In this document: positions 1 to 7,321 of the stretch, in pieces
Layout: every line of letters begins with the position of its first letter
How positions within the stretch are numbered: the first letter of the stretch is position 1
Source of the DNA: Dehalococcoides sp. JdFR-54
Lineage (GTDB): Bacteria; Chloroflexota; Dehalococcoidia; JdFR-54
DNA: 52,365 nt
Reading direction: 5' to 3'
NCBI GenBank assembly: GCA_002011475.1
Contig: MTNP01000003.1
Coordinates: 1-52,365 of the forward strand
Notes under the pieces: model-generated
What the model saw: the letters and a program-made list of their open reading frames with translations, nothing else
What the model was told of the DNA's origin: nothing
Databases searched by the model: none
Position numbers and translations under genes: made by a program

Positions 1-900
1 GAGGTGGGGCGGGGGGCCCTGGCCGGCCCGGTCACGGCTGCCGCCGTTATCCTGCCCCACCCTTGCCCCTTCCCCTGGGCGGAGCTGGTGCGAGACAGCA
101 AGCTCCTTACCCCCTCCCAGCGCCAGGGGCTGGCCCGACATATCGAAGCCCAGGCTACCGCCGTCAGCGTGGCCATGGTGGAGGCGGATTATATCGACAA
201 GGTGGGGATTGCCCGGGCCAGCCTGGAGGCGATGCAGCGGGCGGTGGCTGGCCTCAACCCCACCCCCCAATACCTGCTCATCGACTACTTGAAACTGCCC
301 CAGATGGGGCTGCCCCAGAAGGGGCTGAGGGACGGCGATAGCCTGTGCTTTTCCATCGCCTGTGCCTCCATCATGGCCAAGGTGGCCCGGGACCAGCGGA
401 TGACGGAGTTAGACCGCCTTTATCCGGGATATGGCCTGGCCAGCCACAAGGGCTATGGCACCGCCCAGCACCTGGCCTGTCTCCGTCGGCTGGGGCCCTG
501 TCCCGTCCACCGCCGCTCCTTCGCCCCGGTGAGGGAGGTGCTGACCCCCCTCAAGCTGGGAGCCCATGGGGAGAGACTGGCCACAGAGTATCTGAGGCAG
601 CGCGGCTTCTCCATCCGGGAGACCAATTTCCGCAGCCCCGAGGGGGAGATCGACATCGTCGCCCAAAAGGGCGAACTTGTGGTCTTCGTGGAGGTGCGCA
701 CCCGCCAAAGCAAAGCCTTCGGCACCCCCGAGGAGTCCATAACCAGGGCCAAAAAGGCCAGGTTGGTGGCCAGCGCCCAGGCCTATATCCAGAGCCACCC
801 CGACCTCCCCCCCGCCTGCCGCATCGATGTCCTGGCCATAGACATGCGCCGGGGCCGGCCCGCCCGCATCGAGCTCATCGAGAACGCCGTCCAGCTTTAG
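1..900 (+). CDS. rnhB: Ribonuclease HII fused to YraN/UPF0102 domain (5'-partial)
   Basis: The reading frame is open from base 1 and starts inside the RNase HII signature: the first residues read EVGRGALAGPV, so the N-terminus with the first catalytic Asp lies outside the window. RNase HII cleaves the RNA strand of RNA-DNA hybrids and starts removal of misincorporated ribonucleotides. The family blocks DSKLLTPSQR, LLIDYLKLP, the SIACASIMAKVARD segment and SHKGYGT are present over about residues 1-175. From about residue 183 a second domain begins (LGAHGERLATEYL, then GEIDIVAQKG, VVFVEVRTR and ARLVASAQAYI). This is the YraN/UPF0102 family, a restriction-endonuclease-like fold of uncertain role. 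The two are usually separate neighbouring genes; here no stop separates them. Confidence 0.93.
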   Translation, partial: EVGRGALAGPVTAAAVILPHPCPFPWAELVRDSKLLTPSQRQGLARHIEAQATAVSVAMVEADYIDKVGIARASLEAMQRAVAGLNPTPQYLLIDYLKLPQMGLPQKGLRDGDSLCFSIACASIMAKVARDQRMTELDRLYPGYGLASHKGYGTAQHLACLRRLGPCPVHRRSFAPVREVLTPLKLGAHGERLATEYLRQRGFSIRETNFRSPEGEIDIVAQKGELVVFVEVRTRQSKAFGTPEESITRAKKARLVASAQAYIQSHPDLPPACRIDVLAIDMRRGRPARIELIENAVQL

Positions 901-916
901 CCCAATCGGGTTTCTA

Positions 917-945
917 TTTACCGTCCCCTCCCAGCGTGTTACAAT
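917..945 (+). promoter_or_regulatory. Sigma70-type promoter for the FmdB-like gene
   Basis: TTTACC (917-922) and TACAAT (940-945) are 17 bp apart, with TG one base before the -10 (extended -10). The predicted start near 952 leaves a leader of about 12 nt before the ATG at 964. It could also drive thiE and the translin-like gene, which follow with little or no gap. Confidence 0.55.
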
Positions 946-963
946 TATGTATGGAGCCGGGCC

Positions 964-1308
964 ATGCCCATCTACGAATATAGGTGCCGTAAATGCCAGA
1001 GCATCTCCAGCCACTTCACCCGAAGGGTTAGCGACCCCCTGGAGCCGAGCTGCCCCGCCTGCGGCAGCCGGGAGATGGAGCGCCTTATTTCCAGGGTTGC
1101 ATACCATAGGTCCATGAAGGACATCCACGAGGCGTCGGGGGAGCCGGACGAGCCCCATGGCCTCGACTATTACAAGGACCCTCGCAATATCGGCCGTTGG
1201 ACGGAGAAGAAGTTCGCCCAGATGGGAATAGAGATGCCGGAAGAGGTGCGCACCATGATCGATGCCGCCAGGGAGGGCGAGCTACCCCCAGCGGTGAAGG
1301 ATATCTGA
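964..1308 (+). CDS. FmdB-family zinc-ribbon protein
   Basis: A 114-residue protein that opens with MPIYEYRCRKC, the standard start of FmdB/CxxC_CxxC_SSSS regulatory-type proteins. A second pair (CPAC) about 25 residues on completes a four-cysteine zinc ribbon in the first 45 residues. The remainder is charged and low-complexity, as usual in the family. Function is not established; the founding member lies in a formamidase/formamide operon and is called a putative regulator. The start is well supported by the motif. The gene ends two bases before the ATG of the thiamine gene, so the two are probably co-transcribed. Confidence 0.88.
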   Translation: MPIYEYRCRKCQSISSHFTRRVSDPLEPSCPACGSREMERLISRVAYHRSMKDIHEASGEPDEPHGLDYYKDPRNIGRWTEKKFAQMGIEMPEEVRTMIDAAREGELPPAVKDI

Positions 1309-1310
1309 TC

Positions 1311-2390
1311 ATGTCCACCCCCGGGGGGGCTTCACCCCAAGTGCTCCGGGTCATAGATGCCAACCTGAACCGTCTGGGGGAGGCCCTGCGCGTCCTGGAA
1401 GACATATCCCGACTGCTCCTCAACGATGCCGCCCTCAGCTCTGCCCTAAAGGGCCTGCGCCACCAGCTTATGGTCGGCGACACCCATTTCCAGAGGCAGC
1501 TCCTGGCAGCCCGCCATGCCCTGGGGGATGTATCTGCCTTCGCTGAGGAGCCCACCGAGGCGGAGCGCCCTGACCCGCCCAGCCTGGTGGCCGCCAATGC
1601 CCGCCGCGCCCAGGAATCGCTACGGGTACTGGAGGAGTTTGCCAAGCTCCCCCAGCTTTCCCAGACCCTCTCCTGGGCCAGATTCAAGGAGGCGCGATTT
1701 AGCCTCTACACCCTGGAGCAGAGATTGATGTCGGCGCTGCTGCGCCAGGATAAAGCCAAACTCCTCAGTGGCCTGTATCTCGTGCTGGATGCCCCGGCCC
1801 TGCGCGGGCGTCCCCCCGTGGAGGCGGCCCGCCTGGCCATCAGGGGCGGCGCCAGGGTGATCCAGCTTCGGGACAAGGAGCACATCCTGGAAGACATCTT
1901 CCAGGTGGCTCAGGAGCTTCAAGGGCTTTGCTCCCAGGAGGGTGCCCTCTTTATAGTCAATGATCGCCTGGATGTGGCCCTGGCCTCGGGGGCGGGCGGT
2001 CTGCACCTGGGCCAGGACGACATGCCCCTGCCACTGGCCCGCCACCTCCTGCCCCAGGATAGGCTTCTCGGCGCCTCGGTGCGCACTGTGGAGCAGGCCC
2101 ACAAGGCGGCTGCTGAGGGGGCCGACTACCTGGCTATAGGCTCCGTTTACCCCAGTCCCTCCAAGCCCAGTGCCCCGGTGAGGGGGCTAGAGCCCGTGCG
2201 CCACATCAAGGCCCAGGTCTCCCTGCCCCTGGTGGCCATCGGCGGCATCAACGAGGCCAATGCCGGCGAGGTGATAGCCGCCGGTGCCGACGGGGTAGCT
2301 GTGGTCAGCGCTGTGCTGGGGGCTGACGACATAGAGGCGGCGGCGCGCAGGCTGGCCGCCAGGCTGGAGAAGGGACACGCCCATGGGTAA
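1311..2390 (+). CDS. thiE: ThiD2-ThiE fusion: HMP-P kinase-like domain plus thiamine phosphate synthase
   Basis: A 359-residue protein. The first roughly 140 residues carry the ThiD2-type domain (RVIDANLNRLGEALRVLED, repeated more weakly as NARRAQESLRVLEE). In characterised relatives this domain phosphorylates hydroxymethylpyrimidine phosphate. The C-terminal roughly 215 residues are thiamine phosphate synthase, which joins HMP-PP and thiazole phosphate. Its landmarks are VIQLRDK, IVNDRLDVAL, GLHLGQDD, AIGSVYPSPSK and VAIGGI, then GADGVAVVSA. The ATG at 1311 is chosen over upstream in-frame codons, which lie inside the FmdB gene and would prepend sequence unlike the family. The 3' end overlaps the translin-like gene by 8 bp. 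No TPP riboswitch is visible upstream. Confidence 0.92.
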   Translation: MSTPGGASPQVLRVIDANLNRLGEALRVLEDISRLLLNDAALSSALKGLRHQLMVGDTHFQRQLLAARHALGDVSAFAEEPTEAERPDPPSLVAANARRAQESLRVLEEFAKLPQLSQTLSWARFKEARFSLYTLEQRLMSALLRQDKAKLLSGLYLVLDAPALRGRPPVEAARLAIRGGARVIQLRDKEHILEDIFQVAQELQGLCSQEGALFIVNDRLDVALASGAGGLHLGQDDMPLPLARHLLPQDRLLGASVRTVEQAHKAAAEGADYLAIGSVYPSPSKPSAPVRGLEPVRHIKAQVSLPLVAIGGINEANAGEVIAAGADGVAVVSAVLGADDIEAAARRLAARLEKGHAHG

Positions 2391-3028
2391 TAAGGCCATT
2401 CCCAACTTGGATTCCATCGCCCAGGAGATCAGGGACAGCCTCTCGGCCACCGACGCCGCCCGAGAGACGATGCTGCGCCTGTGTCGGGAGGTCATCCGCA
2501 GCTCGAGCGAGGCCATTCGCTCCGTGCACCGACAGGAGTATGAAGCCGCTCAGGCGCTCCTGGCCAGAGCAGCCTCCCATCTCGAGGAAATCGGGTTGCT
2601 CCTCAAGGATCACACCGCCCTGCTCAACACCGGCTTCGTCCACGATGCCCAGAAGGAGTTTGCCGAGGGCAGTATCACCCTGGCCCTGGTCTCCGGCCAA
2701 CCCATCCCCCATCCCCAGGATTTGCAGGTACCCCCTGCCGCTTACCTCAACGGCCTGGGGGAGGCGGTGGGGGAGATGCGGCGACACCTCCTGGACAACC
2801 TGCGCCGGGGCCAGATGGAAACCTGTGAGCAAACCCTGTCCCAAATGGATGGATATTTATAGCCTGCTGGTGACCATGGACTTCCCCGACGCCATTACCG
2901 GCGGCCTGAGACGTACCACGGATGTGGTGCGCGGCATCTTGGAGAAGACCCGGGGCGACCTCACCCTGAGCCTGCGCCTACAGGATGTGGAGAGGCGCCT
3001 CCAAGGCTTCCCCGGTGGGATCGAATGA
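2383..3028 (+). CDS. Translin-like protein, interrupted by a +1 frameshift
   Basis: The first frame (2383-2862) encodes an all-helical protein with translin features (LCREVIRSSSEAIRSVH, FVHDAQKEFAEG) and stops just after LSQMDGYL. The next frame continues without loss as MDIYSLLVTMDFPDA, then GGLRRTTDVVRGILEKTRGDL, the typical translin C-terminus, to the TGA at 3026-3028. Removing one G at 2851-2852 restores a single protein of about 214 residues, the normal length of bacterial and archaeal translin-like proteins. Eukaryotic translin binds single-stranded RNA/DNA and forms the C3PO nuclease with TRAX; the role of prokaryotic versions is poorly known. It overlaps the end of thiE. Either a sequencing indel or a recent pseudogene. 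Confidence 0.82.
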
Positions 3029-3075
3029 GTTTTTAAGGGTGCCAAATCCAGAGAGAACGAAGGGAGGGGGTCCAA

Positions 3076-3435
3076 ATGAGGTCCACGGTCATCATCGATC
3101 CGGAAACTGTGGAGTGGTCATCGGGGCCGGAGGAGCTGCCGCCAGGGGCCATGCTCAAGGTGTTGAGCGCCGATGAGGAGACCGGGGCGATAGCGGCCAT
3201 CGTGAAGTTTCCCGCCGGCTATTTTGAGCCCAAGCACGGCCACCCTTGTGGCCACGACATCCTCATCATCCAGGGCAAACTGGTAAACCCTGAAAGTGGC
3301 CAGGAGACCTCCAAGGGGATGTACTTCTATGCCCCAAAGGGAGATATACATGGTCCCTTTCAGGTACCCCAAGAAGAGGATTGCATCTTCTTCATTGTGG
3401 CGGACGGCCCCCTTTTCCCGTTGGTGAAGCCGTAG
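3076..3435 (+). CDS. Small cupin-domain protein
   Basis: A 119-residue single-domain cupin. The metal-binding motif is recognisable as PAGYFEPKHGHPCGHDILI followed by a Gly-rich turn and YAPKGDIHGP. His residues in the first motif and the later His are the expected metal ligands. It resembles ChrR-type/DUF4437 cupins without the anti-sigma zinc-binding N-terminus. Substrate cannot be told from sequence. A strong Shine-Dalgarno (GGAGGGGG) precedes the ATG. It lies 47 bp after the translin-like gene and may be read with it. Confidence 0.82.
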   Translation: MRSTVIIDPETVEWSSGPEELPPGAMLKVLSADEETGAIAAIVKFPAGYFEPKHGHPCGHDILIIQGKLVNPESGQETSKGMYFYAPKGDIHGPFQVPQEEDCIFFIVADGPLFPLVKP

Positions 3436-3503
3436 TAATTGGCATAGGGTGGTCACTGTATTAGAACCGCACCATTTGGCACATCCCCAAGTTCCCCCAG
3501 CTA

Positions 3504-3532
3504 TTGACTTGGGGCGTCTCCCCTGCTAAACT
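3504..3532 (+). promoter_or_regulatory. Extended -10 promoter for hppA
   Basis: TTGACT (3504-3509) and TAAACT (3527-3532) are separated by 17 bp, and TGC directly precedes the -10. A start near 3539 gives a leader of about 93 nt before the TTG start of hppA, long enough to hold the hairpin at 3573-3602. Confidence 0.6.
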
Positions 3533-3572
3533 GTGTCCCTGGCAACGCGGCCAATTGCGAGCGCAGTTAGCA

Positions 3573-3602
3573 AATAGGTTGATGACAACCTATTATATTT
3601 TT
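3573..3602 (+). terminator. Terminator-like hairpin in the hppA leader
   Basis: A perfect 9-bp stem (AATAGGTTG / CAACCTATT, 3573-3581 and 3586-3594) closes a 4-nt loop and is followed by a T-rich tract (ATATTTTTA). It lies between the promoter at 3504 and the hppA start, so it could be an attenuator, or a terminator of read-through from the cupin gene. The stem is AT-rich, so its strength is uncertain. Confidence 0.45.
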
Positions 3603-3631
3603 ATGGCCAAATCTGTCTCGGAGGTCATGAG

Positions 3632-5713
3632 TTGGACCTGATCTACATAGCCCTCATCGTGGGCGCAGTGGGCTTGGCCTTTGCCGGTTTCCTGGTGGTC
3701 TATGTGCTCAAACAGAGTCCGGGGAGCCAGGCCATGAGGGAGCTTTCCGGGGCCATCCAGGAGGGGGCCTTAGCCTTCCTGGGGCGGGAGTATCGCATCC
3801 TGGTCTTCTTTGTAGTTGCCGTGGCCATCATCCTGGGCTTTATACCTCACCTGGGCTGGTGGGTCTCCCTGGCCTTCATCTTCGGCGCCATCTGTTCCGG
3901 CCTGGCCGGCTTCGTGGGCATGAACATCGCTATCCGGGCCAATGCCCGCACCGCCGCCGCCGCCGAGAAGAGCCTCAACAGCGGGCTGAGGGTCTCCTTC
4001 CGCGCCGGGGCAGTGATGGGGATATGCGTGGTCAGCATCGGCATCCTGGGGCTGAGCATCCTCTACATCGCCTTCCATAATGCCACCAACCTCGTGGACC
4101 TCTACGGCAACCCGGTTCACTTCCTGGGGATGATCCCCGGTTTCGGCGTGGGGGCTTCCTCAATAGCCATCTTCGCCCGGGCCGGCGGCGGCATATACAC
4201 CAAGGCCGCCGACGCCGCTGCCGACCTGGTGGGCAAGGTGGAGAAGGGCATCCCTGAGGACGACCCCCGCAATGCGGCGGTGGTGGCTGACTTCGTGGGC
4301 GACAACGTGGGGGACGTGGCCGGAATGGGCGCCGACCTGTTCGAGTCCTATGTGGACTCCATAATCGCCACCATGGCCCTGTCCATGGTGGCCTTTCTGG
4401 GTATCGGCATGACCAACCTGGTCCCCGACGAGGAGACGGCCTGGCTGCTGCCCATGATGGTGGCTGCCGGCGGCATCGTGGCCTCTATCTTGGGCATCTT
4501 CATGGTGAGGGTAGGGGAAAAGCCGGCCATGAGCGCCCTGCTGGCAGCCCTGCGCCGGGGCACCTTCACCGCCTCGGCGCTCACCGCCATCTTCAGCTTC
4601 CTGGTGGTGTGGCTCATGGGTGCCAGCCTGGGCATACTTTGGGCCATCCTGGCCGGGCTGGTGGCCGGCATCCTCATCGGGGAAAGCACTAACTACTTCA
4701 CCTCTTACGCCTTCTCCCCCACCAGGCGCATTTCCGAAGCCTCCCAAACCGGACCGGCGACCACCATCATCAGCGGCTTGGCCAACGGCCTGTTCAGCAC
4801 CCTGCCCCCCATCGTCTTCGTGGCCGTGGCCATCCTGGTCGCCTACCATTTCGCCAGCTACTACGGGGTGGCTATAGCTGGCATCGGGATGCTGTCCACC
4901 CTGGGCATCTCCCTGGCCACCGATGCCTACGGCCCGGTGGCCGATAACTCCGGAGGCATCGTGCAGATGGTAGGGCTACCCCCCGAGATCCGGGAGAGGA
5001 CCGATGCCCTGGACTCGCTGGGCAACACCACCGCCGCCACCGGCAAGGGGTTCGCTATCGGGGCCGCCGGGCTCACCGCCTTGGCCCTGATGTTGGCCTA
5101 TGCCAAAAGCGTCAACCTCACCACCCTGAGCCTGCTCGATGCCTCCGTCATCGCCGGCCTCCTCATCGGCGTGCTCCTGCCCGCCATCTTCTGCGCCCTG
5201 ACCCTGAACGCCGTGGGGCGCACTGCCTTCATCATCATCAACGAGGTGCGCCGCCAGTTCCGCGAGATCGCCGGGCTCATGGAGGGGAAGGCCAAACCTG
5301 AATATGGAAAGGCGGTGGACATCTGCACCAAACACGCCCTGAAAGAGATGATACCCCCTGGCCTGATGTGTGTGGTGGCCCCGGTCATCATCGGGGTGGT
5401 GTTGGGCCCCCTGGCCCTGGGTGGCTTTCTCATAGGGGCCACCGCCTCGGGCTTCCTTATAGCCATCACCTTCGCCAACGCCGGCGGCTCCTGGGACAAT
5501 GCCAAGAAGTGGATCGAGGCGGGACACTTCGGCGGCAAGGGCTCCGACTCGCACAAGGCGGGGGTGGTGGGCGACACCGTGGGCGACCCCCTCAAGGACA
5601 CCTCAGGCCCCTCCCTCAACATCATGATCAAGCTGATGTCCATCATTGCCCTGGTGCTGGCCCCGGCCCTGGTGGGCTTCCAGGGCTTGCTCCGCATCGG
5701 CTACTCGGCCTGA
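3632..5713 (+). CDS. hppA: Membrane-bound ion-translocating pyrophosphatase
   Basis: A 693-residue integral membrane protein with about 16 hydrophobic segments that couples PPi hydrolysis to H+ or Na+ pumping. The substrate site is intact: ADLVGKVEKGIPEDDPRN, DNVGDVAGMGADLFE, DNSGGIVQMVGLP and, near the C-terminus, GVVGDTVGDPLKDTSGP. In GNTTAATGKGFAIG the residue after GNTTA is Ala rather than Lys, the signature of the K+-dependent subgroup; whether it pumps Na+ or H+ cannot be decided here. The start is TTG at 3632, seven bases after GGAGG (3620-3624). The nearby ATG at 3627 is out of frame and stops at once. It ends inside a palindrome shared with the convergent MBL gene. Confidence 0.96.
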   Translation: MDLIYIALIVGAVGLAFAGFLVVYVLKQSPGSQAMRELSGAIQEGALAFLGREYRILVFFVVAVAIILGFIPHLGWWVSLAFIFGAICSGLAGFVGMNIAIRANARTAAAAEKSLNSGLRVSFRAGAVMGICVVSIGILGLSILYIAFHNATNLVDLYGNPVHFLGMIPGFGVGASSIAIFARAGGGIYTKAADAAADLVGKVEKGIPEDDPRNAAVVADFVGDNVGDVAGMGADLFESYVDSIIATMALSMVAFLGIGMTNLVPDEETAWLLPMMVAAGGIVASILGIFMVRVGEKPAMSALLAALRRGTFTASALTAIFSFLVVWLMGASLGILWAILAGLVAGILIGESTNYFTSYAFSPTRRISEASQTGPATTIISGLANGLFSTLPPIVFVAVAILVAYHFASYYGVAIAGIGMLSTLGISLATDAYGPVADNSGGIVQMVGLPPEIRERTDALDSLGNTTAATGKGFAIGAAGLTALALMLAYAKSVNLTTLSLLDASVIAGLLIGVLLPAIFCALTLNAVGRTAFIIINEVRRQFREIAGLMEGKAKPEYGKAVDICTKHALKEMIPPGLMCVVAPVIIGVVLGPLALGGFLIGATASGFLIAITFANAGGSWDNAKKWIEAGHFGGKGSDSHKAGVVGDTVGDPLKDTSGPSLNIMIKLMSIIALVLAPALVGFQGLLRIGYSA

Positions 5714-5722
5714 TCAGGCCGA
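5705..5722. terminator. Perfect palindrome between convergent genes
   Basis: TCGGCCTGATCAGGCCGA is an 18-bp perfect palindrome with the hppA stop codon at its centre, 7 bp from the end of the convergent MBL gene. As RNA it folds on either strand (stem TCGGCC/GGCCGA). The position suggests a bidirectional terminator, though no T-tract follows on either strand. Confidence 0.5.
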
Positions 5723-5728
5723 ATATAC

Positions 5729-6349
5729 CTAGCGCAACCAGGGATTGGCCCCACGTTCGGCGCCGATGGTGGTCTGAGGGCCGTGTCCCGAGAGAACCAC
5801 TGTATCGTCAGGCAGAACCATGAGCTTGGTGCGGATGCTGTCCTGGAGCTGCTCATAGCTGCCCCCAGGGAAGTCGGTGCGGCCGATGCCGAAATTGAAC
5901 AGGGTATCGCCGCTGAAGACCACTCCATGCCCGATGAGGCTGATACCCCCAGGGGTATGCCCCGGGGTGTGCACCACCCGAAAGCTCAATTCGCCCAGCT
6001 CGACGACATCGCCCTCATCGAGCCAGAGGTCGGGCTGGGGAGGGGGGTCATAGTAGACTCCGAACATAGAGGCCAGGGAGGAGCCGTGCCCCAGATGAGC
6101 CGCCTCTGCCTGGTGCAGGGCGAACCGAGCGCCGGTGGCCTCTTTGAGCTTCCTCACCCCGGAGATGTGGTCGATATGGGCATGGGTAGCCACGATGAGC
6201 TTACAGGCCAGCTTCGATTCCTCCACAGCCCTGAGGATCTTGTCGGGCTGGTCCCCTGGGTCGATGACCAGGGCCTCCCCGCTGGTCTCCGTGCCCACGA
6301 TATAACAGTTGGAGGCGAAGGGCCCCACTACCAGCCTCTTTATAAGCAT
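5729..6349 (-). CDS. MBL-fold metallo-hydrolase (glyoxalase II-like)
   Basis: A 206-residue single-domain metallo-beta-lactamase-fold protein. The metal-site motif is THAHIDHISG, followed by VVHTPGHTPGG, FSGDTLF (bridging Asp) and LSGHGP near the C-terminus, with GRTDFPGGS between. This is the glyoxalase II-like hydrolase group, usually annotated as a probable hydroxyacylglutathione hydrolase; true glyoxalase activity is not implied because the second domain of glyoxalase II is missing. The ATG at 6349 is preceded by an AGGTGG ribosome site. It is convergent with hppA and divergent from the rhomboid gene. Confidence 0.9.
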   Translation of the reverse strand: MLIKRLVVGPFASNCYIVGTETSGEALVIDPGDQPDKILRAVEESKLACKLIVATHAHIDHISGVRKLKEATGARFALHQAEAAHLGHGSSLASMFGVYYDPPPQPDLWLDEGDVVELGELSFRVVHTPGHTPGGISLIGHGVVFSGDTLFNFGIGRTDFPGGSYEQLQDSIRTKLMVLPDDTVVLSGHGPQTTIGAERGANPWLR

Positions 6350-6477
6350 GGTCCCACCTCGTGTCCTATTCTAACCTGGGGGGAGGGCCTTGTCTAGCTT
6401 GGGCAGGCCCCTGCCATTGACAGAGCGCCTCCCTTGGCCCAAAATAGGGATAATTAGTAAAAGGAGACCGACTTCTT

Positions 6478-7275
6478 GTGCTTCCCCTCTCCGATAGCGA
6501 CCTCATAACCCGGAGACGCCCCGTCATCAATCTGACCCTGATCGCCCTATGCGCCGCCGTTTTCATCTACGAGCTGATATTGGGCTCAGAGGGGCGCATC
6601 GTCTTTTTCTACCGCTTTGGGCTCATCCCTGCTGAGCTGACCCAAGGCATCAGCTATTCATCGCTGATGACGCCTGGCGGCGTGGTGGATATCAGGACGC
6701 CCCTCCCGGACTGGGTGACCATGTTCACCTCGGTGTTCATCCATGCCGACTGGCTGCACTTCGTGAGCAACATGCTCTTCCTCTGGGTATTCGGCGACAA
6801 TGTAGAGGATCGGTTTGGGCATTTCCGTTATCTATTCTTCTACATTGCCGCTGGCCTAGCCGCCTCCTGGCTCCAGATAGCTGTGAATATCGACTCACAA
6901 ATCCCAACCATAGGGGCCAGCGGGGCCATCGCTGGCGTCCTGGGAGCCTACCTCCTCCTCTTCCCCCGCAGCCGAATCCGGACCTTGATCATGTTTTTCT
7001 TCATCACCATCGTGCGCATCCCGGCGGTCTATCTTCTGGGTTTCTGGTTCCTGCTTCAGTTTGTGGGCGGCGTCGGCTCTTTGGGCCCCTCGGCGCAGAC
7101 CGGCGGCGTGGCCTACTGGGCCCATGTCGGCGGCTTTGTCCTCGGACTCATGGTGGTCATCATCTACAAACTGGCTCGGCGGGAGAGCCTTTGGCCCCGG
7201 TCTCCCCGACCCCCCTCGCTACTGGCGGGGCCCAGAGCCATAAGGGTTGCTATTGCTGCCCGGGAGAGGCAGTAG
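6478..7275 (+). CDS. Rhomboid-family intramembrane serine protease
   Basis: A 265-residue membrane protein of the rhomboid family. The catalytic serine lies in GASGAIAGVLGAYL and the catalytic histidine in YWAHVGGFVLGL. The loop segment HADWLHFVSNMLFLW and the two Gly-rich helices are also typical. Six to seven hydrophobic segments are seen, consistent with the basic bacterial form that cleaves single-pass proteins within the membrane. The start is GTG at 6478, with AAGGAG ten to fifteen bases upstream. The last 25 residues are cytosolic, Pro/Arg-rich and overlap the promoter of the next gene. Confidence 0.9.
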   Translation: MLPLSDSDLITRRRPVINLTLIALCAAVFIYELILGSEGRIVFFYRFGLIPAELTQGISYSSLMTPGGVVDIRTPLPDWVTMFTSVFIHADWLHFVSNMLFLWVFGDNVEDRFGHFRYLFFYIAAGLAASWLQIAVNIDSQIPTIGASGAIAGVLGAYLLLFPRSRIRTLIMFFFITIVRIPAVYLLGFWFLLQFVGGVGSLGPSAQTGGVAYWAHVGGFVLGLMVVIIYKLARRESLWPRSPRPPSLLAGPRAIRVAIAARERQ

Positions 7276-7281
7276 TATAAT
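7253..7281 (+). promoter_or_regulatory. Promoter for the class III aminotransferase
   Basis: TTGCTG (7253-7258) and a perfect TATAAT (7276-7281) are 17 bp apart. The predicted start near 7288 leaves a leader of about 34 nt before the ATG at 7322. The -35 lies inside the 3' end of the rhomboid gene. Confidence 0.6.
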
Positions 7282-7321
7282 TGCTTATACCATACATGCG
7301 GAACAGCGGAAAGGAGCCACC

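Noticed and set aside
409-1158. 249-codon minus-strand frame across the rnhB-yraN and fmdB genes
   Set aside because: Shadow of well-supported genes in GC-rich DNA; spans two real genes and a promoter.
1280-1320. Search for a TPP riboswitch ahead of the thiamine gene
   Set aside because: Only two bases separate the FmdB stop and the thiE ATG, and no THI-box-like sequence is seen upstream.
5783-6397. Long plus-strand frame opposite the MBL hydrolase
   Set aside because: It is the antisense shadow of a gene with all MBL motifs; the translated sequence has no family features.
6418-6454. Possible promoter (TTGACA at 6418, GATAAT at 6449) before the rhomboid gene
   Set aside because: The spacing is 25 bp and no -10 of good quality lies at 16-18 bp.
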